A DNA stretch of 64,000 nt, taken from Aphrocallistes beatrix. Taxonomy: Eukaryota; Porifera; Hexactinellida; Sceptrulophora; Aphrocallistidae. Made by a program: the position numbers and the translations under genes. Positions 51,391-62,956 of the stretch are shown here, piece after piece. Numbering within the stretch: position 1 is the stretch's first letter; each line of letters starts with the position of its first letter. The notes under the pieces are model-generated. The model made no database searches and had not been told where the DNA came from. It worked only from the letters and a program-made list of their open reading frames with translations. The stretch lies in NCBI GenBank assembly GCA_963281255.1, contig OY725502.1:1860001-1924000 (forward strand), read 5' to 3'.

Positions 51391-53399
51391 ACATGAGGGG
51401 CGGTAAACGTTCGAACTTAACTGAGCGCAAAATTTACCAACCTATAGCTCCCAAGAAATTTGAAATTTTCTTATGAAATTTAAACTGCATAAACGCCTGT
51501 TATTCAGGAATATTGGTACAAAGTCTTGAATTTTATTTTTTAGATGACCTACTAACAATATTGTTGAGGCTGTGCTTGGTTTGACTATAAATTTTACGTA
51601 TTCTCCCCTAGCCTGTATGCAAAGTTTCATCCTTTCAAACCACTTTCCAATAAGATTACACCACTGGGACCTGGTGAAGGTCTCAAGGTGCTCCTGGACA
51701 CCTCTACCGCTGCCTCCGGAGACACAAAACGTACTCCACGCATGAGATCTTTCACTTTTGGAAACACAAAAAAGTCGCAGGGAGCCAGGTCAGGAGAATA
51801 GGGAGGATGGCTAAGCAATTGAATGGGTTTATCGGCTATAAAGTCTCGAGTTGCACCTGCCGTGTGAGCACTTGCATTATCATGGTGCAAAAATAAGCCT
51901 CGAAGTCCAGATTTTGGTCGTTGCTCACAAAGATTCTTAAACACTTCAAGAAGACAAACTGTACAATACCATTCAGCATTAACTGTTTTTCGCTCCTTCA
52001 ACAGTATTGATGCTACATGTCCCCTTTTGCCGACAAAGGTAGCGACCATCTGCTTCCCGGTTGCACGCCCGCGGACCACTTTCGTTGGTGCGCTCTCTCC
52101 AGGAAACACCCAAACTTGCGATTGAGACTTCCTTTCAGGTTCATATGAATAAATCCAAGTTTCATCACCAGTAATTATCTGAGAAACCTTATTGGACTTA
52201 CCCATATGGGCCATATCGAATTTGACTAGCATTAATTTGCACCAGTCAACGCGGGCCTTTTTTTGGTCTTCAGTTAAGAGATGGGGAATCCAGCGACTAC
52301 TCAACTTGTGTAGACCCAGTTCTTCATGTAGTATCTTCCTAAATGCCCATGATGATATATCCCTAGAGTAGTCTGAATTACATCGTAAGTGATTCTTCGA
52401 TCTTCAGCTACTAGGGTACGAACCTGATCTACTTGATCTCCAGCTGTTGCAGTTACCGGTCTACCGGTTCGCGCTTCGTCTCCAAGCATATCCCGCCCAC
52501 GGGAAATCGATACCAATTGGTAACTGATGAAAATCCCGGGGCACATTCCCCGAAAGCGGAATTCAATCGTTCATGACACTGACGATGTGATAACCCAGAC
52601 TTATCCTTACTATTAAAACTCGATTATTGTTTGTTTGTTTGTGTTTGTGTATATATATATATATATCTCTGTAACGAATTGATTGAAGAAACTGCCAGGC
52701 GTAGAAAGCTGATTTTTGGCATGTGGGAGTCTTTTGGCTATGGGTCCAGTAAGTTCTGAGCTCAGACGAAAATGTCGACTCATCATGGAATTATGACGTC
52801 ATTGTCACATTTTTAAAAGTTAAGCAACACAGTTATTCGGGCATAACTCAGCCATTATAGGAGATAGAAGGCTGGAATTTTAATAGAATCTGTATACTAA
52901 CACGTCTCACATATGATGCAACTATCATCAAAAAATGATGACTCATCACTTTGATATGACGTCATCATTACTCATCAAAAATTTTAAAAATTGACAAATT
53001 TGGTGTTTTTTCGAGTAATATCGATTTTAAAACTAAGATGGACATATTTAGAGATGATATATCCCGTTTAATTAACCGATGTCACCTCCAGGCGACCGAA
53101 GGGATCCTCCGGCGGACACTTTGTGTCCGCCAGCCGCGGCAGCGCAAGCAAGCGAAGCGCGCTTGTAATCATAATATATCATAGCACGAAAATGCTCACG
53201 ATTAAGATCCATTGTGTTGTAAAGTGAATTACTCAAGTCATGTATGCTCTAAGTTACGTAAATCATAGCAAGATCATCGTATCGACTTGAAATTTGGGTT
53301 ACTAACAAGTAAAATATAGTTGAATAATATCTAAAAAATTGCAATCCGATTTCAATGGAAACTGAATTTGTGGCTAAAAACTTTCCGCGTGCCCCACGT
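51391..53399 (-). mobile_element. mariner split by a Helitron-like element
   Basis: The - strand transposase starts MDLNREHFRAMIYYD at 53212-53168. It is interrupted by the insertion 52604-53166 and resumes SGLSHRQCHERLNSAFGECA from 52600 downwards. Then come a GRPVTAT hinge (about 52450), RWIPHLLTEDQ, TGDETWIYSYEP (first Asp), HHDNASAHTA (second Asp) and SPDLAPCDFFVFP (third Asp). The spacing is DD34D. Frameshifts occur near 52302, 51660 and elsewhere. Terminal repeats: about 51391 (acatgaggggcggtaaacgt) and 53399 (its rough complement ctttccgcgtgccccacg), near TA. It is inactive. Confidence 0.8.
52604..53166 (+). mobile_element. Helitron-like element with a readable empty site
   Basis: The 5' end TCCTTACTATTAAAACTCG is at 52604. 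A (gttt)n and (ta)n stretch follows at 52625-52665, then the acgaattgattgaagaaact block, and the GC-rich block ggcggacactttgtgtccgc. The 3' hairpin CAAGCG-AAGCG-CGCTTG plus T is at 53148-53166. The flanks ..gactta and taatc.. join to gacttataatc, restoring the mariner reading frame with no target duplication. This is insertion between A and T, as expected for Helitrons. Confidence 0.8.
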
Positions 53400-54252
53400 A
53401 TATGTATAATTAAAGTATTGCTTTAATATATTAGTCGCGTAAAACATCATGATGTGCAGTTGTAAAATATCTTATATTAAAGACTGGGCTAAATCCCCCT
53501 AGACCCCCACCCCTGTTAATGAAAAAATCTCCATCAAAATATCAAGTTTTAGCAGATTCCTAGTACTACTAATTGTTAAAAATCTGACAAAAGAAAAGCT
53601 GCCTCATGAGGCGTCCACTTTTCCAAAACCATGGATCATAGCTTAACTTCGCAATAAATGAAAGGTGACAACGTCATCACTCATGATGATTAACATTTTC
53701 ATTTCTTGTATTTTATCAGAAATATCTGTTGGGTTGTCTATATATATCATGTATTGGTAAAAAATTGCTTCTGTCTGTCTATAAAATCCTGTAATTATCA
53801 GAAAAATGATGTCTAATCTACGTACAAAACGTAGGATTCATTAAAACCATACGTTATTCCCAAAGTAGTACATACGTATACGGACTGAAGTAGAATAATT
53901 ATGATGATACGATGTGAGCATAATTATAGAATTTGTCTCACATATTGTATACAAAACAAATATTTATCATAATTGGGAAAATATACCTGTAGTATTGAAA
54001 TACTGTACGTTTATAGCCTCAAAAGCCCTAGACGCACAGTTGTCTAATCTCACCATATGTTTAATTATAAGTGTGAACATGCGGAGTTGGCTGTATTTAA
54101 ATTTGAATCCCTCCTCCATTCCATGCACCATGAGAAAATTAACTTAAGGTAACATTATTTTGTCCTACTATATTTGGTGATTTATACTTGGGGAGGTAGA
54201 ATAATTAGTTATGTTGTTTTCTGGCACAGGCAAATTTGTTCATCTACCACCT
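53400..54252. other. AT-rich intergenic stretch, no gene recognised
   Basis: No frame shows family resemblance. No inverted ends or repeat family were identified. Confidence 0.45.
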
Positions 54253-54701
54253 ACCAGAGCTAGTGGCGTAGGAAACGGGGGGATGGAGGGAGGATCATCC
54301 CCTCCACGAATGATGTTCAACCTTTTATTTTAGAGTTCAATTTTGCTATTGAAATTCTTCAATACCACTTCTTTCCATAGGCATAGGCTCTGGTTGGGTT
54401 GGTAGTGGCAATGGCCATACCAACCAAAGCATTTTTGAAAGTTAATATTTTAATGGTAATACAAACTGTGTGGAAAGGCCCTACCAGTCCTGAATCCAGC
54501 CCTATTTGGCCCTACCAATCCCCATTTTTACCCTTAATTTACTGAATATTTAAAGACACCAAACCCCCAAACTTCAAACGTGACCACAGTTTAATTTATA
54601 ATTTATCTATCAATTTGTACTTAGCAATTAATGGGTAGCAAACTAGAAAATTGGTTGATATGTAGGCATCACCATAGATTAAAAGGGGCAGAGGTGCCAG
54701 C

Positions 54702-55427
54702 CAGTGTTCACTCTAAACTTTTTCGGCGGTAAATTCTTCCAACGGTTGACATGGGTTTTTAGGGGTGTAGATTTCGAATATCTTATTTTCTGGTCTATAT
54801 GATAAATTATTTGTTTACTTTCGTTTACATTTGATACATAAAGTAAAAAAATTACAAAAATAGGTTGGAGACTGGCTTCCAACGATTGACATGGGGTTTT
54901 CAGGGGTGTAGATTTCGAATATTATATTTTCAGATCAATATTATAAATTTATTGTCTACTTTTGTTTACAATAGATACATAAAGTAAACAAATTACAAAA
55001 ATAGGTTAGAGACTAGCTTCCAACTGTTGACATGGGGTTTTTAGGGGTGTAGATTTAGAATATTATATTTTCATATCAATATGATAAATTATTTGTTAAC
55101 TTTTGTTTACACTATTTATATAAAGTAAACAGATTCCCAAAATAGACTCCAGGCGCCCGCAGGGCAACTCTGCGGACACTTTGTGTCCGCAAGTCTCGCA
55201 GCGCAAGCAAGCGATTCGCGCTTGTAATATATTATAGACATCCGAAATGCGGCTCGAGCATCTACATCCAATAATCCCGTATATAAGTGGTTTACCTGTA
55301 TGTACCATAAGATATGTTTAACATTTTAGACTTAGCCGGATTACATCTCTAAATTAAAAGCCATCGCCGATTTCTGGCGGTATTAGTCGCCAGATATCGG
55401 CCCCGACGATTCTTAGAGGGAGCACTG
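54702..55427. mobile_element. hAT-type element, TSD GTGCCA(G/A)C
   Basis: The ends cagtgttcactctaaac and gattcttagagggagcactg are inverted, the cagtgttccctctaa type of hAT terminus. GTGCCAGC (54694-54701) and GTGCCAAC (55428-55435) are a target duplication with one change. Confidence 0.8.
54728..55225 (+). mobile_element. Helitron-like element with tandem internal units
   Basis: Three units of about 127 bp (gttgacatggggttttcagg ... aaagtaaacaaattacaaaaata) lead into ggcgcccgcagggcaactct. The 3' hairpin end is CAAGCG-ATTCG-CGCTTG plus T at 55225. The 5' end is truncated or altered. Confidence 0.65.
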
Positions 55428-55496
55428 GTGCCAACTATAGATTCTTCTCCTCGACGCCCCCACTGAAATTTTGCTTCCTACGCCCATGACCAGAGC

Positions 55497-58400
55497 CCCG
55501 TACCAAAGGATTTCTTCCAATAAAGTGCACTAATGAACTCTCAGCAACGATTGCTAGGATTTTGAATTTATAATAAGGATGTGATAAACCGTGTGTCCAT
55601 ATAAATTATGGTGACCTTATTCAATACCGACTGCTGTTAAATATATTAAAATGTAATTATAAGTACGAAAGGAAAGTTTATAATGTGGTTTCTAATTTTA
55701 GCTCAATGAATGAGATCACGAAACGAAAATCGCCAAATAATAGTTAGTAGAGGTTGTTGCAATTAGTTGTAATTATTAGGGTCAGGCACCTTCTAATGCA
55801 CGTGTAGAAAATTAACATCACCGCCAACTTGTTCTACTTGCATCATCCAAACTCCCTAAACCTATTTTAGTGGACATTTTACAAAGATGTAAAAAGTTAT
55901 CCAATCAAAATGAAGCTTCTGATGTCCTTATTTGGAATTTTATCTAAATACTTTGAACTAAAGACTACATTACGTCTAACACATATTGTATTGTTGAGGT
56001 ACACGTGTATTTCTATATCAAGCATGTATCCATTTGAAGCCATTGTTAGGCATTTTGCGGTCTAGTGTTTAAAGAATATACAAAGTTGTTAATGGAACCA
56101 TTCATTATCTACACACTTTGCATTATTCTTTGATTTGACCGCCGAATCATAGCGATTTGACACAATTATTGGATATAATCAAGCAATATGCACCAGATAT
56201 AATTTGATCTGTAGTTAACCAATGAAAGTGATAACTACAATATTTCTAATTTTAGTCTTAAGCAATCATGACTCAACTAAGAACATGGAGTTAAGGCTGC
56301 TGTGGTGAAATCGATTCGTTGTGAGCCACAACCTTTTTAGTCTGCTGTGACTACTTTATTTTAATTAAGTCGAAAAACGAATTTAAATTATATGGCATTT
56401 CATCTTCTTAATATAAATTTTATCTTACTTCCTACTCATAAGATTTTTAGGGATTAATCACAACTTAAATCCGCTCGAATTAGTTAGCGTTTATTTCCAA
56501 AATAATTATGCTATTGTCTGAATGCTAATTATTTGTAATATTAACTAGGATAATGTAAGCATTTCATATCAAAAGGGACATCATTGCATACATCTAATCA
56601 TTATTTTAATGAATCAAAAAGATTGAGTAAGCTAATATACAGACAAATCATGTAATCAATTATTTAGAGAACTTTTCCAATTTTCTTTTTCCGTGTTGCA
56701 CCACTGAACTTTGTGATTATTAATTCATATGATTTGAATACTCTCTCATCTCATATTCTGAAATTACTTTTCTATAATTAGAAATTGTTCAGAGAACTTG
56801 CTTATCTCATCAATGTGCACTAACTTAAACCTTGTATACTAAAAATAGCATTGCAACGCTTGTTCAGTTTCATTTGGAATTCCCAGTATATTTATAAATC
56901 AATCATTCTTTATAGAATTTTAATATTAATAATTACACTTTACACTGAAAATAAAGTTTCGAAGATATATTTATAAATGTTTTATATAAATTAAAGCCTG
57001 AATATTAGCCAGTACTTTTCGTATCTTGATTAAGAGATTGAATATGCAAGTATCTAATTGCTTTCAACATCTTCAACTTGGGTCTAGAGTAGAAATATTT
57101 GACAAGAAACCTGAGCGCTTTCAATGTATTCGTATTTTGCGTATTAACTTTTACTTTCACCTTTTATGGTTTGTACCCAGACTTATTAAAATACTAGCCA
57201 TGCTTTTCTTATGTACAATGAAATCGGCAGACGCCTTTAATCTGAAATAAACTGATTTGGGTTTTTGAGGCAGAATAGACTTCTGATCTGTTTTTAGAAT
57301 CGAAGTACCTTGTGCATGAACAATCTGATTTCAGTTCAAACACAAAATGAATTGTGCACTGAAAAAAGAGGTAAAGTCGAGGTCACTGGTTTTTAGTAGA
57401 TAGAAGGATTCGCTGCGTGAGATAGTCAGGCGACCTGTCGATGCCTACTAATGTGGAATAGATGATAATACACAAAAATGAACGGAGCCACCACTCACTC
57501 TCAATCTGACTCGTTTCTGATCAATACTCTACCTACAGACTTAATTTGACTCCACATGCAAATTTACTTTATGCTTTCTTCACATTTTATTTGATATTTA
57601 ATGTATTCTCTCTTATAGCTACCTACAAACCTCGAGCGCTCTCAACTAGACATTCCTTCATCCAAAATCCCAGTCAGAAATGGATATAGTAATGGCAACA
57701 CACTCATGAACTATTTTGTACTGTTTTCGTATTCGTATACCCTAATATATTTATCGAATTTTATCTTACTAATATTCTGTATTTAAACGAATAAATACCT
57801 AATAGCTACAAACCACATACGATCATATCTACGAAGTTTTTTTTCTAATCGGTCATGTGAAATTATATGAGTTAATCTACTTTAAGAAATGTTTTGTTTG
57901 TTAAGCATGTTAACTAACCTAACCTAGTCCCTTATCATTATTATGCTATTGTTCCTGACTATACGGCGTCCCAGGATTGCTGATGCATTTATGCCGTGGA
58001 ATAATTTGAGTCAGTCCTATTTTAATATGCTGCATGCTGAAGGGATAAATTCTGTAATCAAAATGGGAGAAATTATCTAGCTCGTATAAAAGAGGTTACA
58101 CATTTAGGATAAAATATAGAAATTGTGATTGCGTTGTATGTATCAGCTCACAATGGCAATTACAGTATCGACTGATTCACTTGCGGTCTCGTCATAGGAA
58201 AAGGTCAATAAAATGATCTTTCAGTATACAATCGAGAATGATCAGCTCTTCGTTTGGTAGGTAAATGAGCTGATCTTGAAGTTACTTGTGATAACATCTG
58301 ATGTTTTCCAGTAGTGAAGATAATATTCGGGAAAATAAGCTATAATTATATAATATCACCTTGTGTCCACACTCGTGCCAGTTTAATTTTAGAACATGTA

Positions 58401-58946
58401 TGATAATTAACTAACACTTATATTAAATTTCAAATGTTGTTAGTCCAGACGTTATGTTGTCTGGGTGTACAGGTGGGCGATTTTATGCGCTGAGTGACAA
58501 TTTTTAGGTTTTGAAGCGATATTCTAACATTTTCACCCAGAAAATGGAACTTCTATATTTGACCAATCAGCGTCGAGCATTTTAGCATTGAATATGATGC
58601 ATTCTTTCTTTCAAAACACCAAAAAAACCCTTGGAGAGGCTTTTTGAGCAAAAATTGCAATTGGTCAGACTATTCTAGAGTTGAAACTTTCCATCTAATA
58701 ATTTTAAAACTAACTTTCCCTAAATACTTGTTGAGTACTTAACTTCAAGGCAAATAAAGTATTATTGAGAATGGTCATCATTTTTAATGTTTTGTAGAAC
58801 TGTAAAGTTTATAACGGTGATTTCCAGTTATTTAAGGCCACTAAATCAGGGGTTTACCCTGTTTTAGCACCTTTTCAGTACTTTTGTAAAGAGCCGAAAG
58901 TCGCAATAAATTGGCGTCTAATTATAATAATAATATTATTATTTAT
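55497..58946. other. 3.4-kb AT-rich stretch without recognised features
   Basis: The longest quiet stretch in the window. No frame shows resemblance to a known family, and no long inverted repeats or transposon ends were found. A short hairpin (cagacgttatgttgtctg) is at about 58447-58464. It may hold unrecognised exons or regulatory DNA. Confidence 0.5.
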
Positions 58947-59925
58947 ACAAGCGCGCTTCGCTTGCTTCGCTGCGCGGCTTCGGACACTTCGTGTCCGCAG
59001 AGTCGCCCGGCGGGCGCCTGGAGTCACTCAATCTATCCTATTTTGTTTGTTTTTTTACTTTATATAAATATTGTAAGGCATAGCTCGGCTAGCGAACAGT
59101 ACGTATCCGCGGAGGCGCAATAATTATGTGGCTATGTTATTTGGCACTTGAAGTTCAAGTTCTATTAAATCTTTCAAATATGATATTCGAAATCTACACT
59201 CCTGAAAACCCCATGTCAACCGTTTAAAGCAAGTTTCTAGCCTATTTTTGAGATTTGTTTACTTTATGTATCTAATGTAAACAAAAGTAAACAAATAATT
59301 TATCATATTAATCTGAAAATATGATATTCGAAATCTACACCCCTGAAAACCCCATGTCACCCGTTGGAAGCAAGTCTCTAGCCTATTTTTGAGATTTGTT
59401 TACTTTATGTATCTAATGTAAACAAAAGTAAACAAATAATTTATTATATAGATCTGAAAATATCATTTTCGAAATCTACACCCCTACAAACCCCATGTCA
59501 ACCGTTGGAAGCTAGTCTCTAGCATTATTTTCAAAATTCATCAAATGGTGTGAAAATATGTATATAAAGGTGTGAAAATATGCACATAATCTTTTTTATT
59601 GCCATACATTATAATACATTTAAGATATCAAACTTAAGTTGTGGCTTTGAAGTATTAATAACAATGACGATCTATTGTAGTGTCGTACAATGGTTTCTAT
59701 TGTGATAGTGTAGTCATTTATTTTGTATAGAAAAGGTGCGAAAAATTGTTTTCCATTTTTTTTGCAGAGATGTTAAAATTTCGCTTAGATCTTAGAACTT
59801 AATCGTAGTCATATCATTTGACACCTACATGCCAATTTTCACACCTCTATGACTTCCCAACTCTTCAATCAATTCGGACAAACACATTTTTTTTAAAAAA
59901 AATCCTAGCATTTTAATATATAAGA
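58947..59925 (-). mobile_element. Helitron-like element, near-complete
   Basis: The 3' hairpin end is at 58947. The GC-rich block ggcttcggacacttcgtgtc follows, then three tandem units with aaccccatgtcaaccgttgg (59180-59530), the gcagagatgttaaaatttcg block and the 5'-TC end (TCTTATATATTAAAATGC) at 59925. It has the same build and nearly the same sequence as 34914-35849, so these are two copies of one 0.95-kb subfamily. Confidence 0.8.
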
Positions 59926-60597
59926 TTTCTCCCGGTTAGTTTGTAGTCATTTTGAATATATATACCAATCAATAAATTTCTTATCAGTATAATTTCCTAC
60001 AATACGACCACTCCAAAATTTCGACTATTAGATGTTAATTTTTTCGCCTATTTGTAATACAAAATAAGATGTTATTTCGGAATATCTTTATAAATCATCT
60101 CTATTCACAATAAATAGTGCATTTCTTCAGCGACATTTGGCAGGGGCACAGTTCGAGTTCTGTAACGCTAACTTCTGTTTATTGAAATTTGCTGTCCTTT
60201 TTATATTATTTTACACCCATTATAAACACTTCAAATCGTTTATATGCATAGTCTACAATACTAGCATGTAAGCCAACCGTCCTGTTTTTCCCACTTTTTT
60301 GGTTTACATGAAATCTCCATTATATCCGCTATTTTGACTGCAAATACAGCACTTTTATATTGCGTCCCGCTTTTATCATGGCTCAAGTTGGCATGTATGC
60401 AGTAGCTAATAAATAACAATAAGTAATAAACATGATATTAATTGAGAACTAGCTGTATCAGGAATATCACTGAATACTGTTTACTGGAAATTATCTACTT
60501 TGCTATTGCTACGTAGATGTTTGAAGTAGATATTCTTGTATAAATAGTGGTATAATACACTAACTTAATATAACTTACAATTACAAGTCAACTTAAA
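59926..60597. other. upstream region of the kinase gene
   Basis: AT-rich. The last 60 bp before the ATG read tataaatagtggtataatac, a plausible TATA box about 60 bp upstream of the start codon (near 60540). Confidence 0.45.
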
Positions 60598-61494
60598 ATG
60601 GATTCACTAATAATAAATGAAAACGATATTGAAGAGGAATATACAATCTACTGGGATAAGCCACTAGGAATAGGCATTAACGGGAAAGTTTTCGAATGTG
60701 CTGACTCGTGCTCGAGAAGATGTGCAGTAAAAATTCTGCCTGATTGCGAAGAGGCAAGAAGAGAGGCCAGCATTCAATGGGAGTGTGGAGATTGCGAGGA
60801 AATCGTTCAAATTTTCGATGTGTACTCCAACCTTGTGGGCGAAGAGAACAAGCCCTACTTATACATTGTCATGGAGCTTGTGGACGGCGGAGAACTGTTT
60901 GATTACTTGTATTCCAAACGTGTCAGTGAGGAAGAGGCTAAAAAGTTGATGAAACAAATCATCAAAGCGCTCGACCATCTACACTCCTTGAACGTAGCGC
61001 ATAGAGATATTAAGCCAGAAAACATCCTCATAAAGAAGAAGTATGGCAAGAATGTACTCAGACTGGCTGACTTTGGTTATGCCGAAACAGATGACATCAA
61101 GTTTAACGACCCTTTCTACACCTTCTACTACGCGGCACCTGAAGTGCTAGTGCATGATCCTTGCTTTAATGAGTTGGGCCAAGAGGGAGCTACACTCTAC
61201 GATAAGAAGTGTGACCTCTGGTCTTTGGGAGTGGTGGCCTACATCATGTTAATGGGTTATCCGCCATTCTCATCCAAGAGCAAAAAGGCTGAGATGACCG
61301 CTGACATGTACCAGTCCATCATAACTGGTAGTTTCTTCTACCAGGAGTCGGACTGGGATAAGTATTCGGATGAAGCACACGATTTCGTCTTCAGTCTTCT
61401 CAAGTTGAACCCAGAAGACAGACTGAGTACAAAAGAACTTCTACAGCACCCCTGGATAAATCCTTTGGATTCATACCAGCGCCTTTATTGGTAG
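60598..61494 (+). CDS. MAPK-activated protein kinase (MK2/MK3-like), catalytic domain only
   Basis: A 298-residue single-exon Ser/Thr kinase of the CaMK group. The closest family by motif is MAPKAPK2/3, kinases switched on by p38 that act on small heat-shock and mRNA-binding proteins. Seen here: glycine loop GIGINGKV (24-31), CAVKIL with K45, the DC.EARREASIQW stretch (49-61) and YIVMELVDGGELFDYL (89-104). The catalytic loop is HRDIKPENIL (135-144; D137), then DFG at 158-160, YTFYYAAPEVL (174-184) in the activation segment, and SLGVVAYIMLMGYPPF (209-224). LGIGINGKVF and the VDGGELF motif are hallmarks of the MK2 group. The protein stops about ten residues after the HPWI motif (285-288), so it lacks the autoinhibitory helix, nuclear export signal and p38 docking tail of animal MK2. 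It also has only a 15-residue N-terminus. A TATA-like element lies about 60 bp upstream. Confidence 0.85.
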   Translation: MDSLIINENDIEEEYTIYWDKPLGIGINGKVFECADSCSRRCAVKILPDCEEARREASIQWECGDCEEIVQIFDVYSNLVGEENKPYLYIVMELVDGGELFDYLYSKRVSEEEAKKLMKQIIKALDHLHSLNVAHRDIKPENILIKKKYGKNVLRLADFGYAETDDIKFNDPFYTFYYAAPEVLVHDPCFNELGQEGATLYDKKCDLWSLGVVAYIMLMGYPPFSSKSKKAEMTADMYQSIITGSFFYQESDWDKYSDEAHDFVFSLLKLNPEDRLSTKELLQHPWINPLDSYQRLYW

Positions 61495-61575
61495 AATTCT
61501 TAAATCTTGCTTACATAATGCTGACTGCTTTGCACTTGAACTTGACACACTTTGTAACATTTGTAATGCATGTAT

Positions 61576-61602
61576 TTATTTATTTATTTATTTATTTATT
61601 AT
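61576..61602. repeat. (ttta)n microsatellite
   Basis: About six tattta units lie in the 3' flank of the kinase gene. Confidence 0.85.
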
Positions 61603-61903
61603 TTGAAACAACTAATCTAGCCATTTTAAATTAGTGCTCACATTCAAATAATTCATAATTGTAAAACGACATGAACTTCCATTAATCTAATAGCACATGA
61701 CTGCCCTTAGAACAAATATTTCATTATTTATTCAACACGAGAAGTCAGCTACAAAGCTGTGTATAAAGGAGTTACTGAGATCTCAACAGCTAATATGGTA
61801 TTTATTATGTAGATAAAAATAAAAATGTGACATGACGTCATCATGATGACAAAGCATTTCCAACTAACATGGATTGATAATATAGAATGTTATTATTATA
61901 CAT

Positions 61904-62125
61904 ACAAGCCCGCTTTGCTGCTTGCGCTTCGCAGCTGACGGAAACTGCGTCCGCCGTAGGCTTCCTTTCGGTGCCTAGGCTTCTGTTATAATCGATATCA
62001 CTAGAAAAATTAAAAAAATTGTCAATTTTTGATGCTTAATGATGACGTCATATTAATATATTAATATACGCAGTCTATTAAAATTCAAGCCTTATATCAC
62101 CTAAAATGGGTGAGTTATAGTCGAA
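61904..62125 (-). mobile_element. Helitron-like fragment
   Basis: The 3' end with a damaged hairpin (acaagcccgctttgctgctt) is at 61904. Internal tgatgacgtcat and the atcacctaaaatgggtgagt block match the second subfamily. The 5' end is missing. Confidence 0.55.
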
Positions 62126-62459
62126 AAACTGAAAATAGTAGTAATTTCAAGCCATTCTTAGCTAAGTCAATAAGACTATTTCGTTCATTTGTTGACTAAT
62201 TAGATCAAAACGTTGTCACAACACAAATGATCTGAAAATTACTTTCTAGTTAAAGCAAGGTCAAGTCAAGAATCGACCCTGACAAACTGCAAATTGTTTC
62301 CACAAAACCGCTCTCTTACTACTCCCGCCCAATTAAAGAGGTTCATTCGAATGAGAAAACAATCTAAAAAAGTTTAATCCCCCCAATTCTCCACAATGGT
62401 TCATTTATATGGAAACGAATAAAGATGGGCCAAAATTGCCCCGCATATAGAGGTTCTAC

Positions 62460-62625
62460 TGTATGTATATGTTACGGGGGAAATTAAAATCCGGGGGAAT
62501 TTTAAATTCCCCTAGTGGAAATTAAAATTGGAGTTTCCATTGGGGAAAATTCCAATTGGAGTTTCCACTGGAGGAATTTAAAATTCACCTGGAGAAAAAT
62601 GAAATTCGAATTTACCCCAAAATAA
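62460..62625. repeat. cluster of short inverted and direct repeats
   Basis: Contains gggggaattttaaattcccc (palindrome) and two copies of ttggagtttccattggg-type blocks, with further aattttaaatt motifs. Just before it, 62415-62460 (ccaaaattgccccgcatata, gaggttctactg, TA) looks like one end of a pogo-type element whose partner was not found. Confidence 0.55.
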
Positions 62626-62674
62626 GAGAGCACATTTATGAGAAATAAAATGAATATAATAAGACTGAGTGAGA

Positions 62675-62887
62675 TGGAGAGAGTTTCTCGGCCAACTAGT
62701 ATCAGGTGAAGGGCGTCGGCCCCTACCTTCTACACTTTCACGTATAGAGTCCTGGCCTAGACCAAGTAAGAAGAAGGATATAAGACAGTTTATGGGGTTA
62801 GTCAATTGGTACAGGGAATATGTTCCAGGGATAGCGAAACTGGCGTTGCCTTTACACCATTCTTCTAGTAGGAACAATTTAGTTTGA
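62675..62887 (+). pseudogene. Ty3/gypsy reverse transcriptase fragment
   Basis: The frame reads EFLGQLVSGEGRRPLPSTLS, then RIESWPRP and KKDIRQFMGLVNWYREYVPG, then IAKLALPLHH. This is the thumb region that follows the RT core in Ty3/gypsy polyproteins (FLGH.VS..GI.PDP.K..AI..WP.P...K..R.FLGL..YYR.FI..F..IA.PL). Nothing of the core, protease or LTRs is visible beside it, so it is an isolated fragment. Confidence 0.75.
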
Positions 62888-62956
62888 TAGAATCGATTGA
62901 TTAATTTCCAAGTTACGCTTTCCTAAAGATTGACTATAGTAACCACAGAAGAATTT

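Larger units (their letters stand above)
54261..55488. mobile_element. hAT element, TSD ACCAGAGC, with two nested elements
   Basis: The ends tagtggcgtaggaaac and cttcctacgcccatg are inverted. ACCAGAGC is on both sides (54253-54260 and 55489-55496). Inside is a second hAT (54702-55427) that carries a Helitron-like element. Confidence 0.8.

Noticed and set aside
53914..54147. A 77-codon + strand ORF
   Set aside because: No motif, no supporting context, composition like the AT-rich flanks.
57026..57250. A 74-codon + strand ORF in the quiet region
   Set aside because: Length is expected by chance; no resemblance to a family.
60120..60175. tRNA-like B box (gttcgagttc)
   Set aside because: No matching A box at the right distance and no cloverleaf could be drawn.
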